Positions 1 through 8,749 are shown, counted from the first letter of the stretch. The stretch: DNA of 64,000 bases from Paraburkholderia xenovorans LB400 (GCF_000013645.1 NC_007953.1:620001-684000); one strand, 5' to 3'. The notes: generated by a model not told the origin, from the letters alone. Program-made: numbers and translations.

Positions 1-192
1 GTCGAGCACGACGCTTTTTTTACCGCGGTTCCACACCGCAAAGCCGGGGCTGCCGCGCAGCGGCGCGCCGCCGGGCGGCTCGATCTTGATTACCTGCGCA
101 CCCGCTTCGGATAACTGCAGCGCTGCGACCGACCCGGCTGCACCCGCTGCAAGGTCGAGCACCCGCACGCCTTGCAGAATTCCCTTCGACAT
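1..192 (-). CDS. CaiB/BaiF-family CoA transferase, N-terminal fragment (cut by window edge)
   Basis: Only the first 64 codons are inside the window; the gene runs off the left edge. The visible protein has the class III CoA-transferase N-terminus: a V-R-V-L-D-L strand, the A-G-A-x-V-I-K-I-E-P-P nucleotide-binding turn and the N-R-G-K-K-S-V-x-L-D element. These enzymes move CoA between acyl-CoA and a free acid, often to activate or recycle a catabolic intermediate. A GGAGG ribosome site lies 6 bases before the ATG at 192-190. It is the last visible gene of the minus-strand beta-oxidation operon, so a role in activating that pathway's acid substrate is inferred. Confidence 0.85.
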   Translation of the reverse strand, partial: MSKGILQGVRVLDLAAGAAGSVAALQLSEAGAQVIKIEPPGGAPLRGSPGFAVWNRGKKSVVLD

Positions 193-242
193 GTTCGGCC
201 TCCGTGAGGCACGCGCAATGACCCGCTTGCACGCCGCCTTCG

Positions 243-566
243 TCAGATTTGCGTGGCGGGCAGATGGACCACCAGCCCGTCGAGTTCGGCGCGCATCGTG
301 AGCTGGCACGACAGGCGGCTATTGGCGCGGCGCGGCTCGGCGGTGCTGTCGAGCATCGCATCCTCCATTTCGTCCATGGACGGCAGCCTGGGCTGCCACG
401 CCTCGTCGACGAAAACGTGGCAGGTGCAGCACTGGCATGCACCGCCGCAGTCCCCGCTGATTCCGCCGATGCCCCGTTCGAGCGCGATCTGCATGAGCGT
501 GACACCGTCGGCCGCCTCGACTTCGGTCGTGACGCCATCGTGTGAGGTGAATGAAACTTTGGGCAT
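243..566 (-). CDS. 2Fe-2S ferredoxin (plant/adrenodoxin type)
   Basis: A 107-residue protein of normal length for a vertebrate/adrenodoxin-type 2Fe-2S ferredoxin. Cluster ligands are Cys40, Cys46, Cys49 and Cys87, matching the C-x5-C-x2-C-xn-C pattern; two extra cysteines (44 and 47) lie inside the loop, which is unusual. Such ferredoxins carry single electrons to P450s or Rieske oxygenases. It sits 42 bases after an acyl-CoA dehydrogenase in the same operon, with no reductase nearby. Possible clients in this window are the P450 near 34 kb or the Rieske pair near 27 kb; which one it serves cannot be read from sequence. Confidence 0.9.
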   Translation of the reverse strand: MPKVSFTSHDGVTTEVEAADGVTLMQIALERGIGGISGDCGGACQCCTCHVFVDEAWQPRLPSMDEMEDAMLDSTAEPRRANSRLSCQLTMRAELDGLVVHLPATQI

Positions 567-608
567 GGGAGAGTCCTCTGTTGGGTTGCCGTTGAGCGAG
601 CGGCATGG

Positions 609-1733
609 TCAAAGCGAGCGACCGATGATTTCCTTCATGATTTCCGAGGTACCGCCATAGATACGCGCGACGCGCGCATCCACCCACGCACGGCTGATCC
701 GGTATTCGCTCATGAAGCCGTATCCGCCGTGCAATTGCAGCAGCTCGTCGAGCAGCTTGCCTTGCAGCTCGGAGCCCACCAGCTTGCACATCGCGCCGAC
801 CTCGGCGGTCAGCTCTCCGCTCATGGCCTTGCCAAGGCAATCGTCGACGAACGCGCGCAGCATCGTGGCCTGTGCCTTGACCTCGGCGAGCTTGAAGCGT
901 GTGTTCTGAAAGTCGAACAGCCGCTTGCCGAACACCTGACGATCACGTGTGTACCCGACGGTTTCGTCCAGCAGCGAGTCGATGGAGGCCGCCGCGCGAA
1001 TGCCGATGATCGTGCGCTCCCAGGCGAGCTGATGCGTCAGGTAGCGAAAGCCGTTGTTTTCCTCGCCGAGCCGGAATCCGGCCGGCACGCGGACGTTGTC
1101 GAAGAACAGCTCCGCCGTGTCCTGCCCCTTGAGCCCGATCTTCTCCAGCAGCTTTCCCCTGGAGAATCCGGGCATGTCTTCCTCGACACAGATCAGCGTC
1201 AGGTCCCTGGATTGCGGATCGAGCTTGGTCGCGGTCACGACGAGGCCGGCATTGCCACCGTTCGTGATGAAGGTCTTCTGGCCGTTGACGATGTAGTCGT
1301 TGCCCTCGCGCTGAGCGGTCGTTCGCATCGAACGCAGATCGCTGCCGATGCCGGGCTCGCTCATCGCGATTACGCCGACCAGCTCGCCCGCCGCCATGCG
1401 CGGCAACCACCGGCGCTTCTGCTCCTCGGTGCCGTAGGCGACGATGTAGGGCGCAACGATCTCCGAGTGCGTCGTGAATCCGACTGCCGTCGCATTGACG
1501 CGCGCCAGTTCCTCGATCATCACGGCCGAGTGGCCGAAGTCGCCGCCGCTGCCGCCATACTCCTCCGGGACGGTAGAGCAGAGCAGGCCGATTTCGCCGG
1601 CCTTGCGCCAGAGTTCCTTCGGCACGATGCCGGCGTGTTCCCATTCGTGCAGATGCGGGACGATTTCGTTTTCGATGAAACGACGCGCCTGCTGGCGGAA
1701 TAGTTCGTGATCTTCCCGGAATACGGTTCGCAT
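609..1733 (-). CDS. Acyl-CoA dehydrogenase (LCAD/isovaleryl-CoA dehydrogenase-like)
   Basis: A 374-residue FAD-dependent acyl-CoA dehydrogenase, full length for the family. It shows the M-S-E-P-G-I-G-S-D FAD/substrate motif, the F-I-T-N-G FAD loop, R-Q-V-F-G-K and a C-terminal Y-G-G-T-S-E-I-M-K-E-I-I. The MCAD-type catalytic Glu of YEGT is Gly here. The Glu in L-A-W-E-R-T therefore probably acts as base, as in LCAD and isovaleryl-CoA dehydrogenases that prefer long or branched substrates. The reading frame stays open upstream to 1994, but the ATG at 1733-1731 fits the family N-terminus. It lies 49 bases after the crotonase gene. Confidence 0.93.
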   Translation of the reverse strand: MRTVFREDHELFRQQARRFIENEIVPHLHEWEHAGIVPKELWRKAGEIGLLCSTVPEEYGGSGGDFGHSAVMIEELARVNATAVGFTTHSEIVAPYIVAYGTEEQKRRWLPRMAAGELVGVIAMSEPGIGSDLRSMRTTAQREGNDYIVNGQKTFITNGGNAGLVVTATKLDPQSRDLTLICVEEDMPGFSRGKLLEKIGLKGQDTAELFFDNVRVPAGFRLGEENNGFRYLTHQLAWERTIIGIRAAASIDSLLDETVGYTRDRQVFGKRLFDFQNTRFKLAEVKAQATMLRAFVDDCLGKAMSGELTAEVGAMCKLVGSELQGKLLDELLQLHGGYGFMSEYRISRAWVDARVARIYGGTSEIMKEIIGRSL

Positions 1734-1782
1734 GTCGGTTATCCTGCGATTCAGTCGGTCTCGTGTAAGGACGGAGCGCGTG

Positions 1783-2586
1783 CTAGCGGTCCGTGAATTG
1801 CGGCGCGCGCTTCTCAAGAAACGCGTTGACCGCTTCGAGGTGGTCATGCGTGTGATGCGCGAGGGCCTGATACGCCGCCGACATCTCCAGCAGCGAATCG
1901 AGGCGCATGTGCTGGCCTTCCCGCAGCAGGCGCTTGGTGAGCCGCAGCGCGTGCGACGCATTGCCGGCGATGCGCTGCGCGAGGCCCAGCGCATGCGTGA
2001 TCAGCCGGTCGGCGGGTACTACTTCGGCGACAAGCCCCCATTCCAGTGCCTTCGCGGCGTCGATCGTTTCGCCTGTGAACGCCATGAGGCTCGCGCGCTG
2101 CATGCCGATCGCGCGCGGCAGCAGCCATGCGCCGCCGTCGCCCGGCACGATGCCGACCTTGACGAAGCTCTCGGCGAACAGCGCCTTGTCCGATGCAATC
2201 CGGATGTCGCACATGCAGGCGAGATCGAGCCCCGCGCCGATCGCCGGTCCGTTGATCGCTGCGATCACCGGCACGTCGAGCTCGTAGAGCGCCAGCGGAA
2301 TGCGCTGGATGGTGTTGCGGTAGCTCTCGCGCAGATCGTGCGGCGAACCGGCGAAGATGCCGCCGCGCTCGCGCATGTCCTTTACGTTGCCGCCCGCGCA
2401 AAACGCGCTACCTTCTCCGCTCAGCACGACCGCCTTGACGGTGCGGTCCCGCCGCACCCGGTTGCACAGCTCGACCAGCTCGTCCATCTGCGCGGGTTCG
2501 GACAGCGCGTTGCGCGTTTGCGGGCTGTTCAGACGCGCGCTCAGCACGGCGCCTTCATGCTCGACGATCAGAAACGGTTCGGTCAT
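1783..2586 (-). CDS. Enoyl-CoA hydratase/isomerase (crotonase) family protein, atypical active site
   Basis: A 267-residue crotonase-fold protein. It has the oxyanion-hole segment F-C-A-G-G-N and the G-P-A-I-G-A-G-L-D-L-A helix. By hand alignment the two catalytic glutamates of enoyl-CoA hydratase are not kept: the first position is Asp (in G-L-D-L) and the second is Phe (in E-S-F-V-K-V-G). Simple hydratase chemistry is thus doubtful; isomerase, hydrolase or lyase activity is possible. Its ATG overlaps the stop of the upstream acyl-CoA dehydrogenase as ATGA, so the two are translationally coupled. It acts in the cytosol on a CoA thioester of this operon's substrate. Confidence 0.88.
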   Translation of the reverse strand: MTEPFLIVEHEGAVLSARLNSPQTRNALSEPAQMDELVELCNRVRRDRTVKAVVLSGEGSAFCAGGNVKDMRERGGIFAGSPHDLRESYRNTIQRIPLALYELDVPVIAAINGPAIGAGLDLACMCDIRIASDKALFAESFVKVGIVPGDGGAWLLPRAIGMQRASLMAFTGETIDAAKALEWGLVAEVVPADRLITHALGLAQRIAGNASHALRLTKRLLREGQHMRLDSLLEMSAAYQALAHHTHDHLEAVNAFLEKRAPQFTDR

Positions 2587-3656
2587 GCTGCGGCTCCTTT
2601 GGTCTGAACGTACCGGTCGAGCCGGCCGGCGGTGATGGCGGGCCACAGCGCCGGCGAGCCTCCGGCGCAGATCGCCGTGCCGAGCCGCTGCGCCCATGCG
2701 GTGGTGTTGCCGAATTCGCTGCGCCACGACCACAACCGGCGCGTGGAGGAATGCAGTGCGTGTTCGTGCGTGAAGCCGATGGCGCCGTGGACCGTGTGCG
2801 CGATCGCCGCGCCGATGCTCGCCGCCTCTCCGGCGCAGATCTTCGCGGCCGCGATCGGCAGCATCGCGAAGCAGCCAGCGCCGTTGAGCGAGCTGGCGAA
2901 CGCACATTCGGCGGCCACGGCGGTTGCCGCCGCGTGTTCGGCCAGCACGGCGATTTGCTGCTGCAGCGCCTGGAACGAGGCGATGGACTTGCCAAACTGC
3001 ACGCGCTCGGTCGAGTAGCGGACGGTCAGATCGACGATTGCCTGCAGGGCGCCCGCAATCTGCGCACAGCGCAGCATCGCGCCGCCGAGGTGTAGCGCGT
3101 CCGGCTGAAGATCGGACGGAAGCGGGGCGCAGCTCACGCACGCTGCGCGCTCGAAGCGCAGCTCGTCGCGCGGCTCGCCCGCGGTATTGAGACGCCGCGT
3201 GCACTGCGCGTCGCCTGCGTCGAGCAGGACGACCATGGGCTCGTTCGCGCCGGCAATCGCCACCACATGCCGTACTTCGCGCCCCCAGGGCACATCGACC
3301 AGCGTCCCGCTGACACGGCCCTGGGCCAGCGTCAACCGGCCACTGCCAGCGATGCCGAGGGGCGCGTTGATTGCATCGAGACCGCACTCGCCGAGCAGCG
3401 CATTCGCGAGCAGCGTTTCGGGCAGCGGCGCAGGCAGGCAGTAGCGGCCCGCGACGCGCACGACACCGAACAGATCGTCCCAGCTTGCGCCCGCTCCGCC
3501 GGCGACTTCCGGCGCGGCCGCGACGGCGAAGCCCGACTCCTCGAGGGCGCTCCACAGCGGTGACGACCATTCGCCGGCTTCACAACGATGCAGCAGGTCG
3601 GGCGTGACCGTATCGATGAGCACGCGCTCGATCGTAGATTCAAAAATTGCTTTCAT
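2583..3656 (-). CDS. Acyl-CoA dehydrogenase family protein, short and divergent (possible heteromer subunit)
   Basis: A 357-residue member of the acyl-CoA dehydrogenase superfamily with weak N-terminal conservation. The clear part is C-terminal: R-V-Q-F-G-K-S-I-x-S-F-Q (FAD contact) and the A-A-A-K-I-C helix. No Y-E/G-G-T catalytic segment is recognisable. It is encoded 5 bases downstream of a better-conserved acyl-CoA dehydrogenase and overlaps the next gene by 4 bases. Steroid side-chain degradation uses alpha2beta2 acyl-CoA dehydrogenases encoded by such adjacent pairs (the FadE28/FadE29 type), so an obligate heteromer with the 3662-4810 product is a reasonable inference. It may also be an independent enzyme. 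Confidence 0.85.
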   Translation of the reverse strand: MKAIFESTIERVLIDTVTPDLLHRCEAGEWSSPLWSALEESGFAVAAAPEVAGGAGASWDDLFGVVRVAGRYCLPAPLPETLLANALLGECGLDAINAPLGIAGSGRLTLAQGRVSGTLVDVPWGREVRHVVAIAGANEPMVVLLDAGDAQCTRRLNTAGEPRDELRFERAACVSCAPLPSDLQPDALHLGGAMLRCAQIAGALQAIVDLTVRYSTERVQFGKSIASFQALQQQIAVLAEHAAATAVAAECAFASSLNGAGCFAMLPIAAAKICAGEAASIGAAIAHTVHGAIGFTHEHALHSSTRRLWSWRSEFGNTTAWAQRLGTAICAGGSPALWPAITAGRLDRYVQTKGAAA

Positions 3657-3661
3657 GGCCG

Positions 3662-4810
3662 TTACCGAAGTCCAAGTCCGCGGGCGATGATGCCCCGCAG
3701 GATTTCGCGTGTGCCGCCTCGCAGCGAGAACGAAGGTGCCATCTGCATGAGGTAGGCGAGCACGCGCGCGTGATCGGAGCCGCCCGCGGTGCTGGGCGGG
3801 ACATCGAGCAGCAACTGCGCCACTTCGGGAATCTCCTGCTCGAATGCAGTGCCGAGATCCTTCACGCAGGAAGCGGCCCACGCGGGATTGCGGCCCGCCG
3901 CGAGCTCCGCCGTGACCGACAGCGACATCTGCCGCAAGGTGAACAGGCGCGCAGCAAGGCGGCCGATCTCGCGAGCCTGCAGCGCGTCGGGCCGCTTGCC
4001 GATGGCGTCGATCATCGTGTGCAGCAGGGCGATGCTGCTCAGGAAACGTTCGGGACCGCTGCGTTCGAATGCCAGTTCTGCCGTGACCTGTTCCCAGCCC
4101 TGGCCCTCGGTGCCGATCAGCGCGTCGGGACCGAGCTCGACATCGTCGAAAAAGACTTCGTTGAAGTGCTCGCCGCCGGCCAGGTCGCGAATCGGACGGA
4201 TTGTCACGCCCGGCGCCTTCAGGTCGATGACGAACTGCGACATGCCTTCGTGACGCGACGCCGTCTTCGCGGCGGTTCGCACCAGCGCGATCATGTAGTG
4301 GGAATAGTGCGCGTTGGTTGTCCAGAGCTTGTGCCCGTTGAGCACCCAACCGTCGCCGGCGTGCTGCGCATGGGTACGGATCGAGGCCAGGTCGGAACCC
4401 GAGTTCGGCTCGCTCATGCCAATGCAGAAATAACTTTCGCCGCGGCAGATGGCCGGCAGATACCGTTCGCGTTGCGCGTCGGTGCCGTAGCGCAGGATCA
4501 GCGGACCGCTCTGGCGATCGGCGATCCAGTGCGCCGATACCGGTGCGCCGGCGGCGAGCAGTTCCTCGATGACGACGTAGCGCGCAAACGGTCCGGCTTC
4601 TCTGCCGCCATAGCGCTTCGGCAGCGCCATGCCGATCCAGCCGCGCTCGCCGAGCTTGCGGCTGAACGCCGGGTCGGCGCCCATCCACGATTCGGCGCGC
4701 TGCAAGGGCGCCCGGTCGCACAGCGCATCGGCAAGGAACTCACGTACCTCCTTGCGTAATGGTTCGTCATCCAGAGGAATGGGGTGATAGCGAAATTCAG
4801 TAACGGACAT
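3662..4810 (-). CDS. Acyl-CoA dehydrogenase
   Basis: A 382-residue acyl-CoA dehydrogenase with the M-S-E-P-N-S-G-S-D motif, the G-H-K-L-W-T-T-N-A loop and the C-terminal G-G-T-R-E-I-L-R-G-I-I-A segment. It introduces a 2,3-double bond into an acyl-CoA and passes electrons to ETF. The pairing with the divergent paralogue immediately downstream suggests a heteromeric enzyme for a bulky substrate. It is the second gene of the minus-strand operon, 122 bases after the amidohydrolase gene. The ATG at 4810-4808 gives the usual N-terminus with no long extension. Confidence 0.92.
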   Translation of the reverse strand: MSVTEFRYHPIPLDDEPLRKEVREFLADALCDRAPLQRAESWMGADPAFSRKLGERGWIGMALPKRYGGREAGPFARYVVIEELLAAGAPVSAHWIADRQSGPLILRYGTDAQRERYLPAICRGESYFCIGMSEPNSGSDLASIRTHAQHAGDGWVLNGHKLWTTNAHYSHYMIALVRTAAKTASRHEGMSQFVIDLKAPGVTIRPIRDLAGGEHFNEVFFDDVELGPDALIGTEGQGWEQVTAELAFERSGPERFLSSIALLHTMIDAIGKRPDALQAREIGRLAARLFTLRQMSLSVTAELAAGRNPAWAASCVKDLGTAFEQEIPEVAQLLLDVPPSTAGGSDHARVLAYLMQMAPSFSLRGGTREILRGIIARGLGLR

Positions 4811-4932
4811 GGTGCGATCAAGGCGCGGGTACGCGGGCGCCGCCTGCCAGGCAAGGCGCTTCGGTCTCGTTTGACGAAGGGCGCAGCGAGGTCCACGGAC
4901 ACCATCGTGGCCTCGCTGCGCAAGAGGAGCGT

Positions 4933-6246
4933 CTACAGTGCGGTCTGCGCGTCGGCGGCGGCGAACATGCGGTTGATGTCCCCCGAGGTTACCGGCTTGT
5001 TCGGGTCGCGCACCGGCGCCGCTCCACCCAGGCCCAATGCCGGTTCTATGCTGACATGCTTCGCCTGGGCGCGCAGCGCGCCGACGGTGCAGTTTTCACG
5101 GCCGAGAATCGCGAACGGATCATAGGAGAACTCGCGCATCGCGTTCAGGTGCGTGATGCGGTTGATGACGTCGTCGGAGATGTTCTGCGCCGATGCCTGT
5201 TCCCAGAATACATCCGCCGAATTCGGCCATGTGCAGTCCGAATGGGGGTAATCGCACTCCCATGTGACCTTGTCCAGGTTGATCGAATCGAGATTCTTCA
5301 GGCCGAACCTGTCCTCGATGAAGCAGGTGATGAAGTGCTCGTTGAAAATGTCGCTCGGCATCTTGCCGCCGAAGTTCGACATCGTCCATGCGTGATGGTG
5401 ACGGTGCGTGAAGTCCGCGCGCTCCAGCAGGTACGGAATCCATCCGATGCCGCCTTCGGACAGCGCCATGCGCAGCCTGGGAAATTTCTTCCACATCGGC
5501 GCCCAGATCCAGTCCGCCGCGGAGTTCGAAATCGCGATCGGCATCGACGTGATCCAGGCGTCGATCGGCGATTCGTCGGATGCATGGGCCGCTTTCACAC
5601 CGGTGCCGATATGGCAGCAGATCACGACGTCGTTGTCCGCGCAAGCCTTCCACAGCGGGTCCCAATAGTCGTTGTGGATCGACGGATAGCCGTGAACAGT
5701 CGGGTTGTCCGAGAGCGTCAACGCATGCACACCCTGTTTGGCCAGCCGCTCGACTTCGGCCGCGGCGGCCTGCATGTCCCACCACGGCGTGAGCATCAGC
5801 GGAATGAAGCGGCCGGGTGCTGCATTGCACCAGTCATGCAGATGCCAGTCGTTGTAGGCCTGGATCGCCGCAAGCGAAATATCGCGGTCCTCGTGCACCT
5901 GAAAACGCTGGCCCGCGAAGCCGGGGAAAGTCGGAAAGCAGAGCGAGCCGAGCACGCCGTTCGCGTTCATGTCATCGACGCGCGCCTTGATGTCCCACGT
6001 GCCACGACGCATGTGTTCGTAGCTGAGCGGCTCCATGCCGTACTCTTCCTTCGGACGCCCAACTACCGAATTGAGCCCCATGTAACCCGTCGCCTTGGCT
6101 TCGAATTCCCAGACGTCGCGGCCGCCGCGTTGGACGACCTTTGGTTCGCGGCCTTTGTATCTGGCCGGCATGTGATGGGCGAATGCGTTGGGCGGCTCGA
6201 TCGCATGGTCGTCCACGCTGACGAGAATGAGGTCTTCCAGTTTCAT
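4933..6246 (-). CDS. Amidohydrolase-2 (COG2159) family metal-dependent hydrolase/decarboxylase
   Basis: A 437-residue TIM-barrel amidohydrolase of the long COG2159 type. The metal-site signature is intact: the N-terminal S-V-D-D-H-A-I-E-P-P (D-x-H in place of H-x-H, normal in this subgroup), C-C-H-I-G-T-G mid-protein, and E-C-D-Y-P-H-S-D near residue 345. Relatives decarboxylate or hydrolyse aromatic or lactone-type acids. The open frame extends upstream to 6336, but the ATG at 6246-6244 matches the family start and lies about 60 bases downstream of a good sigma70-like promoter. It is the promoter-proximal gene of the acyl-CoA dehydrogenase operon, so it may form or remove a carboxyl group on that operon's substrate. 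Confidence 0.9.
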   Translation of the reverse strand: MKLEDLILVSVDDHAIEPPNAFAHHMPARYKGREPKVVQRGGRDVWEFEAKATGYMGLNSVVGRPKEEYGMEPLSYEHMRRGTWDIKARVDDMNANGVLGSLCFPTFPGFAGQRFQVHEDRDISLAAIQAYNDWHLHDWCNAAPGRFIPLMLTPWWDMQAAAAEVERLAKQGVHALTLSDNPTVHGYPSIHNDYWDPLWKACADNDVVICCHIGTGVKAAHASDESPIDAWITSMPIAISNSAADWIWAPMWKKFPRLRMALSEGGIGWIPYLLERADFTHRHHHAWTMSNFGGKMPSDIFNEHFITCFIEDRFGLKNLDSINLDKVTWECDYPHSDCTWPNSADVFWEQASAQNISDDVINRITHLNAMREFSYDPFAILGRENCTVGALRAQAKHVSIEPALGLGGAAPVRDPNKPVTSGDINRMFAAADAQTAL

Positions 6247-6578
6247 CAGGGTTCCCCGTGTTGGTGGCAATCGCAAGGGATTGCCGGGTGGAAGTGAGTG
6301 GGTGTCCTGAAATACTAGATAAGAAGTTATACACAATCAACAGTTATGTACATTTTATTGGCGGAAAAGGCTGGTTTTCAGGGTTAACAGGGAGACGGAA
6401 TGGCAACAAACAGCGCGGCGGGTGCATGTACCGCAGGCGTGTTGTCGCGACGGTACAGGGAATTGGCGCGCCGTCGATCACGACGGCGGAGGGCGGAACT
6501 GGCGTGGGCGGGAGAATGTTGCGGTACCGGCGTTCGACACGCTTGCCTGGCCGCAGCGAGGCTGTGGCCAGGCTGGTT
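6247..6578. other. Intergenic region between amidohydrolase and IclR genes
   Basis: This 332-base gap has an AT-rich core (6305-6365) holding the minus-strand promoter annotated separately; the rest shows no credible coding sequence. Open frames here are short and have shadow-like composition. The AAAATGTAC string just upstream of the -35 box resembles half of the palindrome near 20020 and may be a weak regulator site. Confidence 0.6.
6312..6340 (-). promoter_or_regulatory. Sigma70-like promoter for the 6246-to-1 operon
   Basis: On the minus strand there is TTGATT (6340-6335), a 17-base spacer and TAGTAT (6317-6312). The start codon is at 6246, leaving a leader of about 60 bases. The box spacing is ideal and the surroundings are AT-rich, unlike the flanking genes. 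Confidence 0.6.
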
Positions 6579-7421
6579 TCAAAGGAGCACTGATTCGAGC
6601 CTCTGTCCCAGTTCGCGGACGGCTTCGCCCAGCGCGTCGACCTGTTCGTCGGCACGGTCGCCGCGGATCATCACGGTCGATACCGTGAATACGATATTGC
6701 CCGCGCGATCGCATACCGGGGCTGCAATCGCGCGCACGCCGGTGGCGAAGTAGCCGTCGTCGCTCGCCCAGCCTCGCCGGCGCGCGCGGTTGACTTCGCG
6801 CTGGTAGGCTTCGAAGGACATGGGCCGGACCCAGCGCAGCCTGGCGAACTCCGCACGCATCTGTTCCTCGGTGAAATCGAGTTTCGCGGCGAACAGGCGG
6901 CCACTCGCACCCATGAGGATAGGGAGCCGCTGGCCGGCGGGCATGCCGATATGTAGATCGGTCGGACTCGACTCCGAGCAGACGAGCACGATGCGGTCGG
7001 TGCCGAGCCGACGCCATAGCGTGACCGTGACGCCGAACTCGGCGGCGAGATCGTGCATGAGCGGCGCGGCGAGCTGCAGCTTTTGCCCTTGCGTGACGAG
7101 CTGCTCGACCAGCCGCGCGAGCCCGATACCCGCCGAATACGTCTTCGCGAGCGGATCGAAATCGACCACGTCTTCGGCCACCAGCGTGCGAAGAATGTTG
7201 AAGCACGTGCTGGGATTGATCTTGAGGTGACGCGCGATGTCCGTCGCGCGTTCAGGCGTGCCGGTCTGCGTCAGGTAACGCAGGATCTGGATGGCGCTCG
7301 CCACCGGCTTGACGATGACGGCATTCGTTGGGCCGTTCTTGCGGAGTTCAGGTGCGGGGACGGTTGCCGGGGCGGTTTCGGCTACCTCTGTTTTCTGCGC
7401 GGTTGCGGTGCTTTTTCTCAT
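6579..7421 (-). CDS. IclR-family transcriptional regulator
   Basis: A 280-residue regulator. Residues about 40-95 form the winged helix-turn-helix (A-T-D-I-A-R-H-L-K-I-N-P-S-T-C-F-N-I-L-R-T-L). The C-terminal two-thirds is the IclR effector-binding GAF-like domain, with M-G-A-S-G-R-L-F-A and a late A-A-P-V-C-D-R-A-G-N segment. The first 35 residues are a Thr/Ala/Pro-rich tail beyond the usual IclR start. It lies between the minus-strand beta-oxidation operon and a divergent FAH hydrolase. It most likely controls one or both, with an aromatic or dicarboxylic pathway intermediate as effector (inference). Confidence 0.92.
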   Translation of the reverse strand: MRKSTATAQKTEVAETAPATVPAPELRKNGPTNAVIVKPVASAIQILRYLTQTGTPERATDIARHLKINPSTCFNILRTLVAEDVVDFDPLAKTYSAGIGLARLVEQLVTQGQKLQLAAPLMHDLAAEFGVTVTLWRRLGTDRIVLVCSESSPTDLHIGMPAGQRLPILMGASGRLFAAKLDFTEEQMRAEFARLRWVRPMSFEAYQREVNRARRRGWASDDGYFATGVRAIAAPVCDRAGNIVFTVSTVMIRGDRADEQVDALGEAVRELGQRLESVLL

Positions 7422-7787
7422 ACCTGGGCGTAGCGGCCTGATAAATGCTGGCGGACGTAGGGCGGCGCACCGCCGATAGCTGGCTTCTGTCCCGCGAGGA
7501 CAAGGCGCGCGTCGTTTCGGCGTCGTGCCGGGTTCATTCTAAAGAAAGGTCTTCGTATTCTGGATGGAGAATAAATCAAATCCTGTGATTCCGTTCATAG
7601 TGCTTACCCGAGCGGAAATCCGGCGCATCCTGTGCGCCTGATTGCACACCGGAGGTTCGCCCTGCGAAGTGAATCATGCTACATTCAAGACAATTTTTGT
7701 AATTATGTTTATATAAATATTTCCGCAATGGCGCCATCGCGTGCGACGCCGGCAAAAAAACAGGAATATCGTCAAGAGGAGTAAGCG
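7422..7787. other. Divergent intergenic region between iclR-type gene and FAH gene
   Basis: This 366-base region has no convincing gene. Its right half (7680-7740) is strongly AT-rich and contains the plus-strand promoter for the FAH gene. An IclR operator is expected here, but I found no clear palindrome. Confidence 0.6.
7687..7715 (+). promoter_or_regulatory. Sigma70-like promoter of the FAH-family gene
   Basis: AAGACA at 7687-7692, a 17-base AT-rich spacer and TATATA at 7710-7715, followed by the FAH start codon at 7788. TATAAA at 7712 is an alternative -10 box with a 19-base spacer. Confidence 0.5.
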
Positions 7788-8672
7788 ATGAAGCTTGCAA
7801 GAGTGCGTGAGGCATCGGGCGAAGCGTTCTGGGCGCAGGTGGACGCGGCCGCGCAGCATGTGCGCCGGGTTCGCGCGCCGTTCGACGTGTGGGCGCCGGC
7901 GCTTGCGCAATACGGTGAAGCGGCGCTCGACCTGGATGGCGCGCTGCGCCCGCTCGTGGCTTTGCAACTGTGTCCGCCGGTGCATCCCGGTGCGCGCGTG
8001 TTCGGAGTCGGGCTCAACTATCTGACGCATTTGACGCGGCTCGGACGCAAGGAGCCGCCGCCCCATACGATCGCCTACATCAAGCCGTCTTCGGCGCTTG
8101 TCGCTCCGGGCGGCGAGATTCAGTACCCGGCCGTGACCGGACAGCTCGACTACGAGGTCGAACTGGTCGCGGTGGTGGCCCGGCCGCTCGCCGGGGAGCC
8201 GCAGGCGAGCGCGTGCCTGCTCGGATATACCGTCGGGAACGACATCAGTGCGCGCGACGCCGGCAAGCTGCTGGGTTCTCTCGACCTGTTCACGCAGAAG
8301 GCGCTCGACCGCACTGCGCCGGTAGGTCCGTGGATTACCACGCTCGATGAGTTCGGCGGCGCGGGACAGCCACGCGTCACGATCAGCCTGCGCGTGAACG
8401 GCGAAGAACGCCAGAGCGACACGACCGACCACATGATTTTCCCGCTCGACGAACTGCTCAACTACGTCGACGCACGCATTGAGCTGCAACCGGGCGACCT
8501 GATCTTTACCGGCTCGACGTGCGGGGTCGGGCTCGAGGACGGCCGCTTTCTGCAGCCGGGCGATACGGTCGAAGCGGAGATCGAGGGAATCGGCGTGCTG
8601 CGTAACACGATCGGAGCGAAACGCGTGCTGGCGAGCGCGCGCCGCGCTGGACGGCTCGGCATCGCGGGCTAG
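7788..8672 (+). CDS. Fumarylacetoacetate hydrolase (FAH) family protein
   Basis: A 294-residue FAH-superfamily enzyme, which typically cleaves C-C bonds in 2,4-dioxo or acylpyruvate acids, or isomerises or decarboxylates hydroxymuconate products. Visible motifs are V-F-G-V-G-L-N-Y near residue 75, the metal-binding D-Y-E-V-E-L segment, G-Y-T-V-G-N-D-I-S-A-R-D and the C-terminal P-G-D-x-V-E-A-E-I-E-G-I-G. A GAGGAG ribosome site precedes the ATG. It is divergent from the IclR regulator and convergent with an MFS gene 77 bases away; the gap contains a GTGGC triplicate but no classical terminator. Confidence 0.92.
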   Translation: MKLARVREASGEAFWAQVDAAAQHVRRVRAPFDVWAPALAQYGEAALDLDGALRPLVALQLCPPVHPGARVFGVGLNYLTHLTRLGRKEPPPHTIAYIKPSSALVAPGGEIQYPAVTGQLDYEVELVAVVARPLAGEPQASACLLGYTVGNDISARDAGKLLGSLDLFTQKALDRTAPVGPWITTLDEFGGAGQPRVTISLRVNGEERQSDTTDHMIFPLDELLNYVDARIELQPGDLIFTGSTCGVGLEDGRFLQPGDTVEAEIEGIGVLRNTIGAKRVLASARRAGRLGIAG

Positions 8673-8749
8673 CGCGCGCGGAGTGGCGTGGCGTGGCGTA
8701 CGGCGCCCGCGCGGCGGCTAGTCCATGGGACTTCTGCGCCGCCGCGAAT

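Noticed and set aside
1734..1994. N-terminal extension of the acyl-CoA dehydrogenase frame
   Set aside because: The added 87 residues are Arg/Ser/Cys-rich shadow sequence overlapping the crotonase gene on the same strand; the family N-terminus begins at 1733.
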